Assembly (NCBI RefSeq): GCF_927904885.1
Contig: NZ_CAKMNW010000019.1
Coordinates: 21,569-85,568 of the forward strand
Direction of reading: 5' to 3'
Length of the DNA stretch: 64,000 nucleotides
DNA from: Candidatus Nitrotoga sp. M5
GTDB taxonomy: Bacteria; Pseudomonadota; Gammaproteobacteria; Burkholderiales; Gallionellaceae
The notes under the pieces are model-generated. The model ran no database searches. It had not been told where the DNA came from and saw nothing but the letters and a program-made list of their open reading frames with translations. Position 1 is the stretch's first letter. Every line of letters begins with the position of its first letter. The translations under genes were made by a program, and so were the position numbers. Below are positions 9,433 to 19,354 of this stretch, in pieces.

Positions 9433-10707
9433 TTAGGAAAGCGACTCGCGATGTAAAGCAAAGTCAGACGCGAGTCGCAGCTTACCGATTTCTTCCGATA
9501 CTTTCAGCGCATTTTCGGCATGCGCAAAAACAAAATTGGCACGCCCTAATGCTGCCTCTTTCATCGTAACGCTACCCAAATCCGCTAACGTCGACAGGGA
9601 TTTTTGTAATTTTATTACAACTTCAATGGTTCCTGCACCATCACGTGCAACAGGATTATACGCATCGTCAAACATGTCACTTAACGAAATTTCTGGAATA
9701 GCCACTCGGTCAAAATCTACTTGCTTTGGTTCAGCTTGCGTTGAATTCTGAGCGCATTGTGATAGCAACCGGACAAAAGCATCTACAATCCTGATTGCAG
9801 TTCCCGGGTCGTTAATGCCAGGTGACAAAGCTCGGCTCGCAATTTCTGACAATACAACAAATCCGAATCGAGGGTCTTCATCAAAAGTTCTGCTACTGCC
9901 TATAAAAAAACATTTGGAAATAGCTTTGGTATCAACTTTTTCTGCTAAAACTATCTGTGGCGGTCGGAGATAAGCTACTGGCTTATCCGGAGCTGCAAAT
10001 TTACCTGGTAAGGATGCAACCTCAACAAATATATCATTTTCCTTAGCAATATTCTGTATTGCATCAACGTCAATTCGTTGAATATAACCAATAGTCTGCG
10101 CATATATCGCCACTCCGTCTATGCGACCTTCAGCCTTTAGGGCTCCCAAGGTTGGTTTATTTAAATGACGGCACAGTGCTTTTTCAGTAGCGTCTTCTGT
10201 TTTTTTGATAATGGTATCAAGACGCCCTAAGCGAGCAATCCTATCCACCCATCTTATAAAACTAAAAATGACTAACGCAAAAACAAAGATAGTCATAACA
10301 AACAAGGTCAATCGTCCGGCCCTTTCGTAGTAACCATTTGTTAAAGCAACTTGAGCAACGATACTAAAAATGAATGCACCAATAAAAGTGGAAAGCGCAT
10401 TTTGTGATACATCGTCAGCTAGCACTAGCGTGAAAGCACGTGGTGTCGCAGCACTACTGGCCGACTGGTAAGACGACAACATAGCTCCAACGGCAAATAC
10501 TGCTATCACTAACATGCTGGAGGAAATTGTCGACAACAACATCTTGATTGATTCTGAGGTTACTTCCGGAGCCTTGGGAAATAATCCCATTTGATCGGTT
10601 ACTTGAGCTAAAAATGCAGCTGCAATGGAAAGCAAGCAAATAAACAGTGGCTTTACCCACAACTTCTCTTTGATACGACTTAGCATAAATCTAATCTGAG
10701 CTTGCAT
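9433..10707 (-). CDS. DUF2254 family membrane protein
   Basis: A 424-residue protein with four predicted membrane spans in the first 150 residues (for example PLFICLLSIAAAFLAQV, MLVIAVFAVGAML and LFVMTIFVFALVIFSFI), then a soluble domain with the family segment FGFVVLSEIASRALSPGINDPGTAI. DUF2254 proteins sit in the inner membrane and have no proven role. The gene is monocistronic. Its upstream region carries an element also found upstream of the secreted-protein gene at 45902-47119. Confidence 0.85.
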   Translation of the reverse strand: MQAQIRFMLSRIKEKLWVKPLFICLLSIAAAFLAQVTDQMGLFPKAPEVTSESIKMLLSTISSSMLVIAVFAVGAMLSSYQSASSAATPRAFTLVLADDVSQNALSTFIGAFIFSIVAQVALTNGYYERAGRLTLFVMTIFVFALVIFSFIRWVDRIARLGRLDTIIKKTEDATEKALCRHLNKPTLGALKAEGRIDGVAIYAQTIGYIQRIDVDAIQNIAKENDIFVEVASLPGKFAAPDKPVAYLRPPQIVLAEKVDTKAISKCFFIGSSRTFDEDPRFGFVVLSEIASRALSPGINDPGTAIRIVDAFVRLLSQCAQNSTQAEPKQVDFDRVAIPEISLSDMFDDAYNPVARDGAGTIEVVIKLQKSLSTLADLGSVTMKEAALGRANFVFAHAENALKVSEEIGKLRLASDFALHRESLS

Positions 10708-10796
10708 TTATCAACCTCCGTCTTCGTTAAATAACGCAATAGGTTTAGTGTGATGGATTAAAACTATGCCGCAATAAATTGTTTAATTTAGCCTTA

Positions 10797-10905
10797 AATA
10801 TTACTAAACACCTATAAATCATGGGGTTGGATGTCCAATAGTTAACTAAAAGTCGTTCATAATTACATGATTACCAAGAATCAATAGATAACGACGACAT
10901 AGCCT
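10797..10905 (-). promoter_or_regulatory. Conserved upstream element, copy A
   Basis: About 110 bases upstream of the DUF2254 gene that align with 47232-47335, upstream of the DUF5648-like gene. Shared blocks on the plus strand are CTATAAATCAT-GGGTTG and TACCAAGAAT followed by TAAC-ACGACATAGCC. Both copies lie 90-130 bases before a minus-strand start codon, so a promoter or leader role is possible; a decayed mobile repeat is the alternative. Apart from this, I see nothing identifiable in 10708-11555. Confidence 0.45.
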
Positions 10906-11555
10906 AATCTAATCCGTAATTATGAGTGTCAAAAAACTGCATATTATTCACTCCTGACTAACCACTCATCTTGTGAATGAACTACATTTCATAATTTAGA
11001 TTATGTGGTTACAACAACAGAAGCACTTTCATAATTGATGAAAAATCACGCCACCCTATCTCGATTCTGAATTGACAGTCAAATTCAATCGTAATATCTT
11101 TATGCTGCGGGGGCAGCTCTCATGTTGCCCTCCTTTTTGGACTTTGTTGCCACAAAAAACCAAGCACCATATTGGAGGGAAGTTATCTTGAAATATAACT
11201 CAGGCCTCACAATTTCTCTTTAACTTCATCGAGTAATCTTAAATATTTTTTACTTAAACCCAGTCTTTAATTCTCATTAAAAAAGGCTGTGCGAAGATAT
11301 ATCAAGTGCAGATCAGGATTAGAAGAACTCCCAGCTTACCAAGTGGATATAATGTTGACTTGAGAATCCACAAGTCTGCCCATATATGTTATTTATGGAT
11401 GTAATGAACATAATTTGGACATAGCATAATTAAATCTTAGACAAATTCATTAACTTTTAAACTGCTGATATTCGAACCGGATTTGCCTATCGATCAGCCA
11501 CAAAGACAATAAACACTTATTAAAAAACAACGTTACTACTTCTAAATCAGATTAC

Positions 11556-12584
11556 ATGTCAACAATTCTTAACAGCCGTGCACAAGTTTTGCTTAAGACA
11601 TTGGTGGATCGCTATATTAACAATGGTCAGCCGGTAGGTTCACGCGCGCTACTCGAGTTTTCTGGCTTGGAAATCAGCTCTGCCACTATTCGCAATGTAA
11701 TGGCCGGTCTCGAAGAAATGGGGCTGGTGAGCAGTCCGCACACTTCCGCAGGACGCGTGCCTACAGCGCGAGGTTACCGTTTGTTTATCGACACATTGAT
11801 GGTAGCGCAACCGCTGGACAGCGCACATGTGCAACAGCTCGAACACCAATTACAACCGGACAACCCTTCGCGCTTAATAACCCAGGCATCTAATTTGCTG
11901 TCAGAGCTCACCCATTTTGCCGGCGTGGTCGCCACGCCCAAGCGTGCCACAATCACAGTGAGCCATGTCGAATTTTTACGCCTATCCACAAAAAGAGTTC
12001 TGTTGATCATTGTGATGCCAAATGGCGAAGTGGAGAACCGCGTATTGCTGACTCACAAAGATTACACTCAATCTCAGCTCACTGAGGCCGGCAGTTTTTT
12101 AAGCCAGCACTATGTTGACTGCCCGCTCCAGGATATCCACCAACGCGTGCAGTCCGAATTACATCAATTGCAGCACGACCTGACATCGCTGATGAGCGCG
12201 GCGATGGCAGCAGGTGATGCGGTAATTGCTCGAAAAAATGAAGACTATGTGATCAGCGGCGAACGCAATCTTCTATATATAAATGATCTTTCTTCAAACA
12301 TGCAACAGCTGCGTGGACTGTTCAAAGTGTTCGAACAAAAAACAGAGCTACTGCAGTTACTTGATGTCAGCCGTCATGCACCTGGTGTGCATATTTTTGT
12401 CGGTAACGAATCCGGGTTACCTGGATTGGGCGAGTGCAGCGTAGTTAGTGCACCTTATACTGCTGACGGTCAGGTTATTGGCACACTGGCGGTGGTCGGC
12501 CCCAAGCGCATGGATTACGAAAAAGTCGTCCCGATTGTGGACATTACCTCCAAATTGCTCAGCAATGCGCTGTCTCAAAATTAG
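11556..12584 (+). CDS. hrcA: Heat-inducible transcription repressor HrcA
   Basis: A 342-residue repressor with the N-terminal winged helix (LLKTLVDRYINNGQPVGSRAL, then SSATIRNVMAGLEEMGL and SSPHTSAGRVPTARGYR), followed by the GAF-like HrcA domain. HrcA represses groESL and dnaK by binding CIRCE operators and depends on GroEL for folding. No CIRCE inverted repeat (TTAGCACTC-N9-GAGTGCTAA) is visible upstream, and no dnaK or grpE genes are adjacent, so the gene does not look autoregulated here. Confidence 0.95.
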   Translation: MSTILNSRAQVLLKTLVDRYINNGQPVGSRALLEFSGLEISSATIRNVMAGLEEMGLVSSPHTSAGRVPTARGYRLFIDTLMVAQPLDSAHVQQLEHQLQPDNPSRLITQASNLLSELTHFAGVVATPKRATITVSHVEFLRLSTKRVLLIIVMPNGEVENRVLLTHKDYTQSQLTEAGSFLSQHYVDCPLQDIHQRVQSELHQLQHDLTSLMSAAMAAGDAVIARKNEDYVISGERNLLYINDLSSNMQQLRGLFKVFEQKTELLQLLDVSRHAPGVHIFVGNESGLPGLGECSVVSAPYTADGQVIGTLAVVGPKRMDYEKVVPIVDITSKLLSNALSQN

Positions 12585-12690
12585 CAAAAAACCTCAACAT
12601 TAGAGGCACCACAGAGAAAAACAATCCAAAATTTTTCAATTGGTATTTTGTTTATTTTTTCTCAGTAGAAAATTTTTTGGATAAAACTTT

Positions 12691-13782
12691 ATGACTTACT
12701 CAACTGAACCCACTTACACCCACGGCACTCCTGAAAAATGCGCTGTATTATTGTTTAATCTTGGCACGCCGGACGCGCCCACCGCCCAAGCAGTCAAACC
12801 TTACCTGCGTGAATTTTTGAGCGACCCGCGTGTAGTGGAAATTCCAAAAATTGTTTGGTGGTTTATTCTGAACGGCATTATTCTAAACACTAGACCAAAG
12901 AAATCTGCCGCTAAATATGCCAGCATTTGGATGCCGGAGGGCTCCCCCCTGAAAGTGCATACCGAACGTCAGACCAGTATGCTAAAAGATTGCCTGGAGG
13001 AACGCACCCAAGGTATACCACTGGTAGTGGACTACGCCATGCGCTATGGCAACCCCTCAATTCCCAGTGTGCTGGACAAACTCAAGAAGCAAAACTGTCA
13101 GCGTATTCTACTTGTTCCAATGTATCCACAATATGCCGCCAGTGCAACCGGCACTGCATGGGATGTAATTTGTAGTGAACTGACCAAACAACGCAACATG
13201 CCCGCACTACGCACTATTAAGCACTTCCACGACAACCCCGGCTATATTGCTGCCACTGTGCAAAACATACGCGATTATTGGACTCTGCATGGTCGTCCGG
13301 ATAAGCTTGTGATGAGTTTTCACGGTTTACCGCAGTACACACTGGAAAAAGGCGACCCTTATCACTGTGAATGCCAAAAAAGCGGACGGCTGATAGCTGA
13401 GGCACTGCAACTTAATGCAGAACAATACGCTGTTTGCTTCCAGTCACGCTTCGGCCGCGCTGAATGGATCCAACCTTATACCACCTCCATACTTAAAGAA
13501 TTAGGCATGAAAAAAACTAAGCGAGTTGATGTAGTCTGCCCTGGCTTTGTAGCAGACTGCCTGGAAACGCTAGAAGAAATTGCAATGGAAGGTAAAGACG
13601 ATTTTAAGCATGCAGGCGGCGGCGAATATCACTACATTCCTTGTCTCAATGAACGGCCAGACTGGATACATGCCTTGGCGGATTTAGTGTTGGATAACCT
13701 GCATGGCTGGCTGGATAAACCGCAAACCTCTCAACTGGAGCAGAGTCGTTTAAGGGCACTGGCAATTGGCGCTAAGAATTAA
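12691..13782 (+). CDS. hemH: Ferrochelatase
   Basis: A 363-residue class I ferrochelatase, which inserts Fe2+ into protoporphyrin IX in the last step of haem synthesis. Visible signatures are [10 protein letters not shown] at the N-terminus, [15 protein letters not shown], the catalytic-His segment [17 protein letters not shown], and [15 protein letters not shown] with the conserved Glu residues. It lies 107 bases after hrcA. The hrcA-hemH order is unremarkable in betaproteobacteria. Confidence 0.95.
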   Translation: MTYSTEPTYTHGTPEKCAVLLFNLGTPDAPTAQAVKPYLREFLSDPRVVEIPKIVWWFILNGIILNTRPKKSAAKYASIWMPEGSPLKVHTERQTSMLKDCLEERTQGIPLVVDYAMRYGNPSIPSVLDKLKKQNCQRILLVPMYPQYAASATGTAWDVICSELTKQRNMPALRTIKHFHDNPGYIAATVQNIRDYWTLHGRPDKLVMSFHGLPQYTLEKGDPYHCECQKSGRLIAEALQLNAEQYAVCFQSRFGRAEWIQPYTTSILKELGMKKTKRVDVVCPGFVADCLETLEEIAMEGKDDFKHAGGGEYHYIPCLNERPDWIHALADLVLDNLHGWLDKPQTSQLEQSRLRALAIGAKN

Positions 13783-13790
13783 CTTGTAAG

Positions 13791-13966
13791 GATGCCTCTT
13801 AAAATTCAAGTTTCCAGAAAGGGCAAGGCACAAGAAAAAAATTTGTTCGCGGAATCTAATGCTGAGCTGTAGCGATAATTTTTTGGCGTTACGCACGCCG
13901 AATTATTGCGAAATTAAGGTTAGCTGCCAAACGGCTGCTGGCAAAACTGAATTTTAGAGGCGCTTT
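13791..13966. repeat. Dispersed palindromic intergenic repeat, copy 2
   Basis: It begins GATGCCTCTTAAAATTCAAG and ends CTGAATTTTAGAGGCGC, so the ends are imperfect inverted copies of each other. Similar ends bound elements at 17498, 21401 and 52221. It sits between the convergent hemH and orn genes. There is no open frame inside; it is a non-autonomous, MITE-like or transcribed-hairpin element. Confidence 0.65.
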
Positions 13967-14512
13967 TTATAACTGGATAAAATGCTCGCGATAATACTTC
14001 ATCTCATCGATTGATTCGTAAATATCGGCCAGCGCTTCATGCTTACCGTGTTTCTTTATTCCCTGAGCGACCTCAGGCTTCCAGCGTTTAGCAAGTTCCT
14101 TCAGGGTGCTTACATCCAAATTTCGGTAGTGAAAATAGCTTTCCAATTGCGGCATCCAGCGCGCGAGAAAGCGTCGATCCTGGCAGATGGAATTGCCGCA
14201 CATCGGTGAAATACGAGCGGGCACATGTTCCGTGAGAAACGCCAGCATTTGAGCTTCCACTGCCGCAGCGTCCAGCGTAGACGCTTTTACCTTGTCGATG
14301 AGGCCAGATTTGCCATGAGTGGATGTATTCCAGCTATCCATACCCTCCAAGACGGTATCTGTTTGGTGAACTACCAAAACTGGTGCTTCAGCAATAGCAT
14401 TCAAATCGCTATCAGTAATAACCAGCGCTACCTCAATGATGCTATCAGTTTCCGGAACCAGGCCGGTCATTTCCATGTCTATCCAAATCAGGTGGTTTTT
14501 ATTTTGTGCCAT
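13967..14512 (-). CDS. orn: Oligoribonuclease
   Basis: A 181-residue DEDDh exonuclease, the exact family length when started at the ATG at 14512 rather than the longer frame. Motifs are [10 protein letters not shown] (Asp12, Glu14), a central [12 protein letters not shown], and a C-terminal [21 protein letters not shown]. Orn degrades dinucleotides left by other RNases and is essential in many gammaproteobacteria and betaproteobacteria; it also clears pGpG from cyclic-di-GMP turnover. Confidence 0.95.
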   Translation of the reverse strand: MAQNKNHLIWIDMEMTGLVPETDSIIEVALVITDSDLNAIAEAPVLVVHQTDTVLEGMDSWNTSTHGKSGLIDKVKASTLDAAAVEAQMLAFLTEHVPARISPMCGNSICQDRRFLARWMPQLESYFHYRNLDVSTLKELAKRWKPEVAQGIKKHGKHEALADIYESIDEMKYYREHFIQL

Positions 14513-14682
14513 AATTCGCTGCGTTTGTTTATTGATATAACTATCGGGCAGGTATTGTGCCATACCAATACTACAAGCCAATTATTTTTAATTAATAGTA
14601 CATTTCCCGCACATGTTATAAAATACAATATAAGCAACTAATATCAATTAGTTATTTATATTTGTCTAAACAATCAGAATAA

Positions 14683-15936
14683 ATGAATCCATTCCAATTT
14701 TCCGCGTTATTTATCAGTGCACTGTTGTTGACTACTGTCGCCCAAATGTGGCTGGCACGACGTCATCTTATCCACATCCACGCGCATCGTGCTGAAGTGC
14801 CTTCTAATTTTAGCAAGCAGATTGATCTTTCAGCACATCAAAAAGCGGCAGACTACACAAGCGCTAAAACGCGGTTAAGTTTGCTGAGCACTCCATTTAA
14901 TGCGTTACTACTGCTCATATTTACTCTCGGTGGTGGGATACAGTGGATCGCTGACTTGTGGTTGAACATCTTCACCAATTCACTTTTACAAGGCTTAGCA
15001 ACCATCCTAACGGTGCTGCTACTTTCATCACTGTTAGAAATGCCATTCAGCCTGTACCGTACATTTGTCATTGAAGCACGCTACGGCTTCAATAAAATGA
15101 CATTGGCAATGTATCTGGCTGATGCCGCGAAAGGGTTGTTGATCGGCGCCATATTCGTCCTGCCATTATTATTCGGTGTACTGTGGCTGATGGATCGCAT
15201 GGGCGAAAATTGGTGGCTGTATGTGTGGGGAGTATGGGTAACGTTCAATCTACTGCTGCTATTCATCTATCCCTCTTTCATCGCACCGCTGTTTAATAAA
15301 TTCTCCCCTCTGCAAGATGAGACGCTTAAAATGCGTATTAAGACACTCCTACAGAAATGCGGATTCACCGCACAAGGGCTATTTGTAATGGATGGCTCCA
15401 AGCGTTCCTCACACGGGAACGCCTACTTCACGGGCTTCGGAAAATCAAAACGGATTGTATTCTTCGACACTCTGCTGGAACGCCTCGCGCCACCAGAAAT
15501 TGAAGCGGTATTAGCGCATGAGCTGGGGCATTTCAAGCGTCACCACGTGCTGAAACGCATCGTTTTCACCTTTGCCTTAAGCCTGGGATTTTTATGGCTG
15601 CTAGCACTATTGATGGATGCAAACTGGTTCTATGGCGGACTCGGTGTTACCACTCCATCGACAGCACTGGCGTTATTACTGTTCTTTATGGTATTGCCGG
15701 TGTTTAGCTTTTTACTACATCCATTTATGAGCTACTACTCACGCAAACATGAATTTGAGGCCGATGCCTATGCCGCGCAACAAACCAGCGCGAATGATCT
15801 GTCCAGCGCACTGGTAAAAATGTATCAAGACAACGCTGCAACGCTTACACCGGACCCGTTGTATTCTACGTTTTACGACTCGCACCCACCTGCTCTGATG
15901 CGTATTGCACGTCTACAATCATTACAAGGAAATTAA
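14683..15936 (+). CDS. M48 family (Ste24/HtpX-like) membrane metalloprotease
   Basis: A 417-residue integral membrane protease with several spans and the zinc motif AHELGHFKRHH at about residue 278. The third ligand lies in HEFEADAYAAQQ. Length and topology match CAAX-protease-like Ste24 homologues of proteobacteria. It probably takes part in membrane-protein quality control; substrates are not known. The cytochrome gene follows after 2 bases, then phhB and rsgA, giving a four-gene plus-strand operon. Confidence 0.92.
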   Translation: MNPFQFSALFISALLLTTVAQMWLARRHLIHIHAHRAEVPSNFSKQIDLSAHQKAADYTSAKTRLSLLSTPFNALLLLIFTLGGGIQWIADLWLNIFTNSLLQGLATILTVLLLSSLLEMPFSLYRTFVIEARYGFNKMTLAMYLADAAKGLLIGAIFVLPLLFGVLWLMDRMGENWWLYVWGVWVTFNLLLLFIYPSFIAPLFNKFSPLQDETLKMRIKTLLQKCGFTAQGLFVMDGSKRSSHGNAYFTGFGKSKRIVFFDTLLERLAPPEIEAVLAHELGHFKRHHVLKRIVFTFALSLGFLWLLALLMDANWFYGGLGVTTPSTALALLLFFMVLPVFSFLLHPFMSYYSRKHEFEADAYAAQQTSANDLSSALVKMYQDNAATLTPDPLYSTFYDSHPPALMRIARLQSLQGN

Positions 15937-15938
15937 TC

Positions 15939-16244
15939 ATGAAGATTTTTTTTGCTATATTTTTATTACTGTGCGGTACAGTACAAGCCAAACCATTTGC
16001 CGATGGCCAACCTGAAGCAGGTAAGAAACTGTTCGACAAACACCAATGCAACAGTTGCCACAGCGCCAAAATGGGCGGCGACGGCAATGTCATCTTCACG
16101 CGCCCCAGCCACAAAGTAAAAGATTCGCTGCAGCTAGAGGCACAAATTAATGCATGCAGTCTTAATGTAAGTGATGCTCTTTCCGCACAGGACAAACTAG
16201 ACCTAGCAGCTTATCTCAACAAGCATTTTTATAAATTCAAATAA
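15939..16244 (+). CDS. Small c-type cytochrome
   Basis: A 101-residue protein with a clear signal peptide (MKIFFAIFLLLCGTVQA) and one haem-attachment motif, CNSCH, at about residues 38-42. The C-terminal helix (LDLAAYLNKHFYKF) is typical of small monohaem cytochromes c. The Met ligand is not obvious; an extra Cys lies in NACSLN. It is a periplasmic electron carrier, partner unknown. It is tightly linked to the M48 protease gene. Confidence 0.85.
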   Translation: MKIFFAIFLLLCGTVQAKPFADGQPEAGKKLFDKHQCNSCHSAKMGGDGNVIFTRPSHKVKDSLQLEAQINACSLNVSDALSAQDKLDLAAYLNKHFYKFK

Positions 16245-16249
16245 GCGAT

Positions 16250-16588
16250 ATGACAACACTCTGTGATTTAGCAATTAAGAAATGCAAACCTTGCGAAGGC
16301 GGTGTTCAACCGTTATCTCAAGATGAAATTAACGCTCTGCTAAAGCAGCTGGATAGCTGGGTGCAGCGCGATCAAACTATCGGTAAAATTTTCGAGTTCA
16401 AAAACTATTATCAGACCATGGCATTCGTAAATGCAGTTGCATGGATTGCGCACCGCGAAGACCATCATCCCGATCTGAACGTTAGTTACAACAAGTGCCA
16501 TGTAGAGTTTTCCACGCATGCCATTCAGGGTCTATCAGAAAATGACTTCATCTGCGCCGCCAAGGTGGATGCCTGTTTTAAAGCTTGA
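16250..16588 (+). CDS. phhB: 4a-hydroxytetrahydrobiopterin dehydratase (PCD/DCoH)
   Basis: A 112-residue pterin-4a-carbinolamine dehydratase. The active-site histidines are in HREDHHPDLNVSYNKCHVEF, followed by FSTHAIQGLSENDF. It recycles oxidised pterin cofactor after phenylalanine hydroxylase or assists molybdopterin-type pathways. No phenylalanine hydroxylase is nearby, so the physiological role here is open. The stop overlaps the TTG start of rsgA. Confidence 0.92.
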   Translation: MTTLCDLAIKKCKPCEGGVQPLSQDEINALLKQLDSWVQRDQTIGKIFEFKNYYQTMAFVNAVAWIAHREDHHPDLNVSYNKCHVEFSTHAIQGLSENDFICAAKVDACFKA

Positions 16589-17457
16589 ACTCACCTATTC
16601 AAGGACAAGTAGTCGCTGCCTTCAGCCGCCAATATACGGTTGAATTGTCTGATGGAAAATTGCTGCCATGTCTTACACATGGCAAAAAAAGTGAAGTGGC
16701 ATGTGGTGATATCGTACAAATTCAGCGTATAAGCGATGCGCAAGGGGTGATAAAACATATCCTGCCGCGGCAGACCCTGCTGTACCGTTCTGACGCCTAC
16801 CGCCAGAAACTCATTGCTGCCAACATTACACAAATTATTGTGGTCGTAGCCAGTAGGCCTTCGTTCAGCGACGAACTTCTGGCACGCTGCCTCATCGCCG
16901 CGCACGACCAGCAACTTGAAACCCTAATAGTGCTGAATAAGAGTGACTTACTGGAAGCAGCAACGATTGCTCGTGCCCAACTAGCGCCCTACCGCGCCAT
17001 CGGCTACCGCATACTTGAACTTTGTGCCCAAGAGAGCGCTGCCCCTCTGCGTCCCTTTCTACAAGACCACACCAGCATATTGGTAGGCCAATCTGGCATG
17101 GGTAAATCTACCCTGATCAATGCATTACTGCCAGATGCACAAGCACCCACACGCGAAATATCTACCGCACTTAATTCAGGAAAACATACCACCACGCATG
17201 CACGTCTTTATCACTTAAATACGGAAAGTCACCTAATCGACTGTCCTGGTGTACAAGCATTCGGGCTACACCATCTTGATTTTGGTGCCATCGAAGCTGG
17301 CTTTGTGGAATTTGCAGCATTTCTCGGCCAGTGTCGCTTCCATAATTGTCGTCACACGCACGAACCTGGTTGCGCACTAAAAGAAACAGAACAAAATGGA
17401 AAGATAAATACACGGAGACTAAAGCTGTTTCAGGAGATAAGCCAGAATAAGAGTTGA
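16585..17457 (+). CDS. rsgA: Small ribosomal subunit biogenesis GTPase RsgA
   Basis: A 290-residue circularly permuted GTPase. G4 (NKSD) precedes G1 (GQSGMGKST, about residues 168-176) and G3 (DCPG). An N-terminal OB fold comes first, and a zinc finger with CRFHNCRHTHEPGC follows. It acts in late 30S subunit maturation. The start is TTG at 16585, overlapping the phhB stop as TTGA, which implies translational coupling. No nearby ATG would preserve the OB fold. Confidence 0.93.
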   Translation: MNSPIQGQVVAAFSRQYTVELSDGKLLPCLTHGKKSEVACGDIVQIQRISDAQGVIKHILPRQTLLYRSDAYRQKLIAANITQIIVVVASRPSFSDELLARCLIAAHDQQLETLIVLNKSDLLEAATIARAQLAPYRAIGYRILELCAQESAAPLRPFLQDHTSILVGQSGMGKSTLINALLPDAQAPTREISTALNSGKHTTTHARLYHLNTESHLIDCPGVQAFGLHHLDFGAIEAGFVEFAAFLGQCRFHNCRHTHEPGCALKETEQNGKINTRRLKLFQEISQNKS

Positions 17458-17497
17458 CCTTCATCTTTGAAAAAACAGGAGAGGGTGTTTAGCTTAT

Positions 17498-17705
17498 GGG
17501 TGCTTTTAAAATTCAAACTTCTAATAGTCTGTCGGACTCAAAAATTGAAGCTAAAATTGAGCTGAGCGAGGGATAATTTTGCGAGCTTTAACCTTGCGGT
17601 GAAATGCCTGCTTACCCTACTTGACGATTTAGCAGGGTAATAGTTGTTCTATTGTTAAAACAGTGGAAAACCGCTTTTCGCAAAACTGGATGTAGAGGCG
17701 CCCTT
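17498..17705. repeat. Dispersed palindromic intergenic repeat, copy 3
   Basis: It begins GGGTGCTTTTAAAATTCAAA and ends AAAACTGGATGTAGAGGCGCCC, matching the ends of the copies at 13791, 21401 and 52221. It lies between the convergent rsgA and CobD/CbiB-family genes. The interior also contains TAGTCTGTCGGA, which recurs at 3042. Confidence 0.6.
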
Positions 17706-17746
17706 ATGTGACATCTATCACAAAAAGAGCCAGTGTAGCGGATACG

Positions 17747-18688
17747 TCAGATCCTCCCTAACGTCGCCAATTGCAGGAGGAACAACAACGCGATCCAGAA
17801 TACCAGTGCACGCCACACCAAACCTATAGTGCTTTGCATGAAGTCCTCGTCAGCCTCATCCCCTGTTCCCAACTCGGGACGGTCCAGCGGCAAATTTCCC
17901 TGCGAAATTGGCGATCCAAGTCTTACGCCAAGTGCGCCTGCGCCACTTGCCAACACAACGCCCGCTTCTGGATCAGGCCAAGTTTTTGCCTGTGTGCGCC
18001 AGCAATAAAGGGTGCCTTCAAAATCGCCGACAATAGCAAAAACCATAGCAGTAAGACGCTGTGGAAGCCATTCTATCCAATGATAGGCTTGTCGCGCGAA
18101 CGCGCTGAATTCGCTGAGTTCGGCGTCATTCTGCTTATCCCAACTCGTATAAATGAACTGTGCCATACGATACAATATTGCGCCGATTGGCCCCAGCCCA
18201 AGTGCCATTGTAATCACAAACCACACTATTACACCGAACACATGACGATGCGAGGCCAGCAGTCCTTCTTCGATAGCGACCCGCGCAACTTCCTTGTCAT
18301 TAAGTTCATCACATGGCATTTCACGCCATGTGGAAAGGATGCTACGCGCTTTGTCCAAATCATTATCAAGTAGCGCTTGATGAATGTCATTGTAGTAATG
18401 ACTAAACTGGCGGAAACCCATGGTAAGGTACAGCACCAGCACACAGAATGCCCAGGCGAAAACCGGATAATAGAGAAGGGTCGACAACCAATACAGCGCA
18501 AATGTACCGCATAACGGTAATAACACCGCAAGTAGCCAAGCAATCTTGCCATGCTTATGCTCACCAGCGTTTAAGTGACGCTGAAAAAAATTGACATAGT
18601 CTGTTAGCCAGACGAACAAGGATTTGCGCGAAGTAAGCGGGTGTAATTGTTCCAGCAACAAAGCAGCGATCAAGGAAAACAGGCTCAT
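17747..18688 (-). CDS. CobD/CbiB family membrane protein
   Basis: A 313-residue membrane protein of the CobD/CbiB superfamily. Features include the N-terminal SLIAALLLEQLHPL, several hydrophobic spans, LYLTMGFRQFSHYYNDIH, and the conserved acidic segment VARVAIEEGLLASHRHVFGVIVWF. True CobD attaches aminopropanol in cobalamin synthesis, but no other cob genes are near and many betaproteobacterial homologues are annotated only to family level (AmpE/CobD-like). The role is therefore left open. Confidence 0.8.
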   Translation of the reverse strand: MSLFSLIAALLLEQLHPLTSRKSLFVWLTDYVNFFQRHLNAGEHKHGKIAWLLAVLLPLCGTFALYWLSTLLYYPVFAWAFCVLVLYLTMGFRQFSHYYNDIHQALLDNDLDKARSILSTWREMPCDELNDKEVARVAIEEGLLASHRHVFGVIVWFVITMALGLGPIGAILYRMAQFIYTSWDKQNDAELSEFSAFARQAYHWIEWLPQRLTAMVFAIVGDFEGTLYCWRTQAKTWPDPEAGVVLASGAGALGVRLGSPISQGNLPLDRPELGTGDEADEDFMQSTIGLVWRALVFWIALLFLLQLATLGRI

Positions 18689-19185
18689 GGCATCTCAGGG
18701 TGCGTAGGCTAAGTTAGCCTGCAAGATACCACACACAGGATTAAGCGACACAATTAACCCTACCGCTTCATTTATGGCACGTACACTTGCTGTCATTTGT
18801 TTGTCCGAAACATTTTGTTCAGTCTGATGTACATATCTACACTGCTTCTTTCTAGTATTGAATATCCAACAAATGAAATTCTCCAGAATGGATAGACAGG
18901 TTCCTTACCTGATTTTGGCAAGAGCAGCAACCTTTACTCCTTGGGACGGAATCATCGGGGTAGGCAAGGTGACCCGCGTGGATGCGGTCAAGCTTTGCTC
19001 TTTCCGCTTAGGGCAATGATGGCGCGGCAGCACGAGTGATACTGTCCCATATAGCTCAACCAGTTCGACCTGCCCAACAATGCCTATGCTGTAATAGATG
19101 CGTGTTCATGATCTGCTCTCCATTCCAAACTAACGAAGTAATTTTAGCGCGCTTCATACCCTATGTCGCGGCATTTCTACATGGT

Positions 19186-19345
19186 CAAACTCTCATCACA
19201 CTTGATTAAGGCGAATGTTATTAAAATTACTCTAAATACAATTAGGCTGGTCAAATGGATGACAACGTAGATAGTTAAGGAGAGCCGTAAGATGTTGGGC
19301 TTCATTGCATTCAGCCAGGCCTACCGAACCTATGAAGACTCGAAA
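19186..19345 (+). mobile_element. Decayed IS end, left-end type, copy 1
   Basis: About 150 bases align with 27684-27845. Both have CTCAT--CACTTG-TTAAGGC, then an AT-rich stretch, then ATGTTGGGCTTCATT-CATTC. The CACTYGGTTAAGG motif also occurs at the outer ends of the IS4-type remnants at 31434 and 40660, so these are probably leftover left ends of the same element. Here an ATG with a GGAG site starts a 20-residue open frame (MLGFIAFSQAYRTYED...) that soon stops. Nothing else is recognisable in 18689-19354. Confidence 0.45.
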
Positions 19346-19354
19346 TATTCTTAA

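Noticed and set aside
11460..11556. A CIRCE operator upstream of hrcA
   Set aside because: No TTAGCACTC/GAGTGCTAA inverted repeat can be found between the DUF2254 gene and hrcA.
17747..18688. Annotation as cobalamin biosynthesis CobD
   Set aside because: Family membership is clear but there are no other cobalamin genes here, and betaproteobacterial relatives are often of unknown function.
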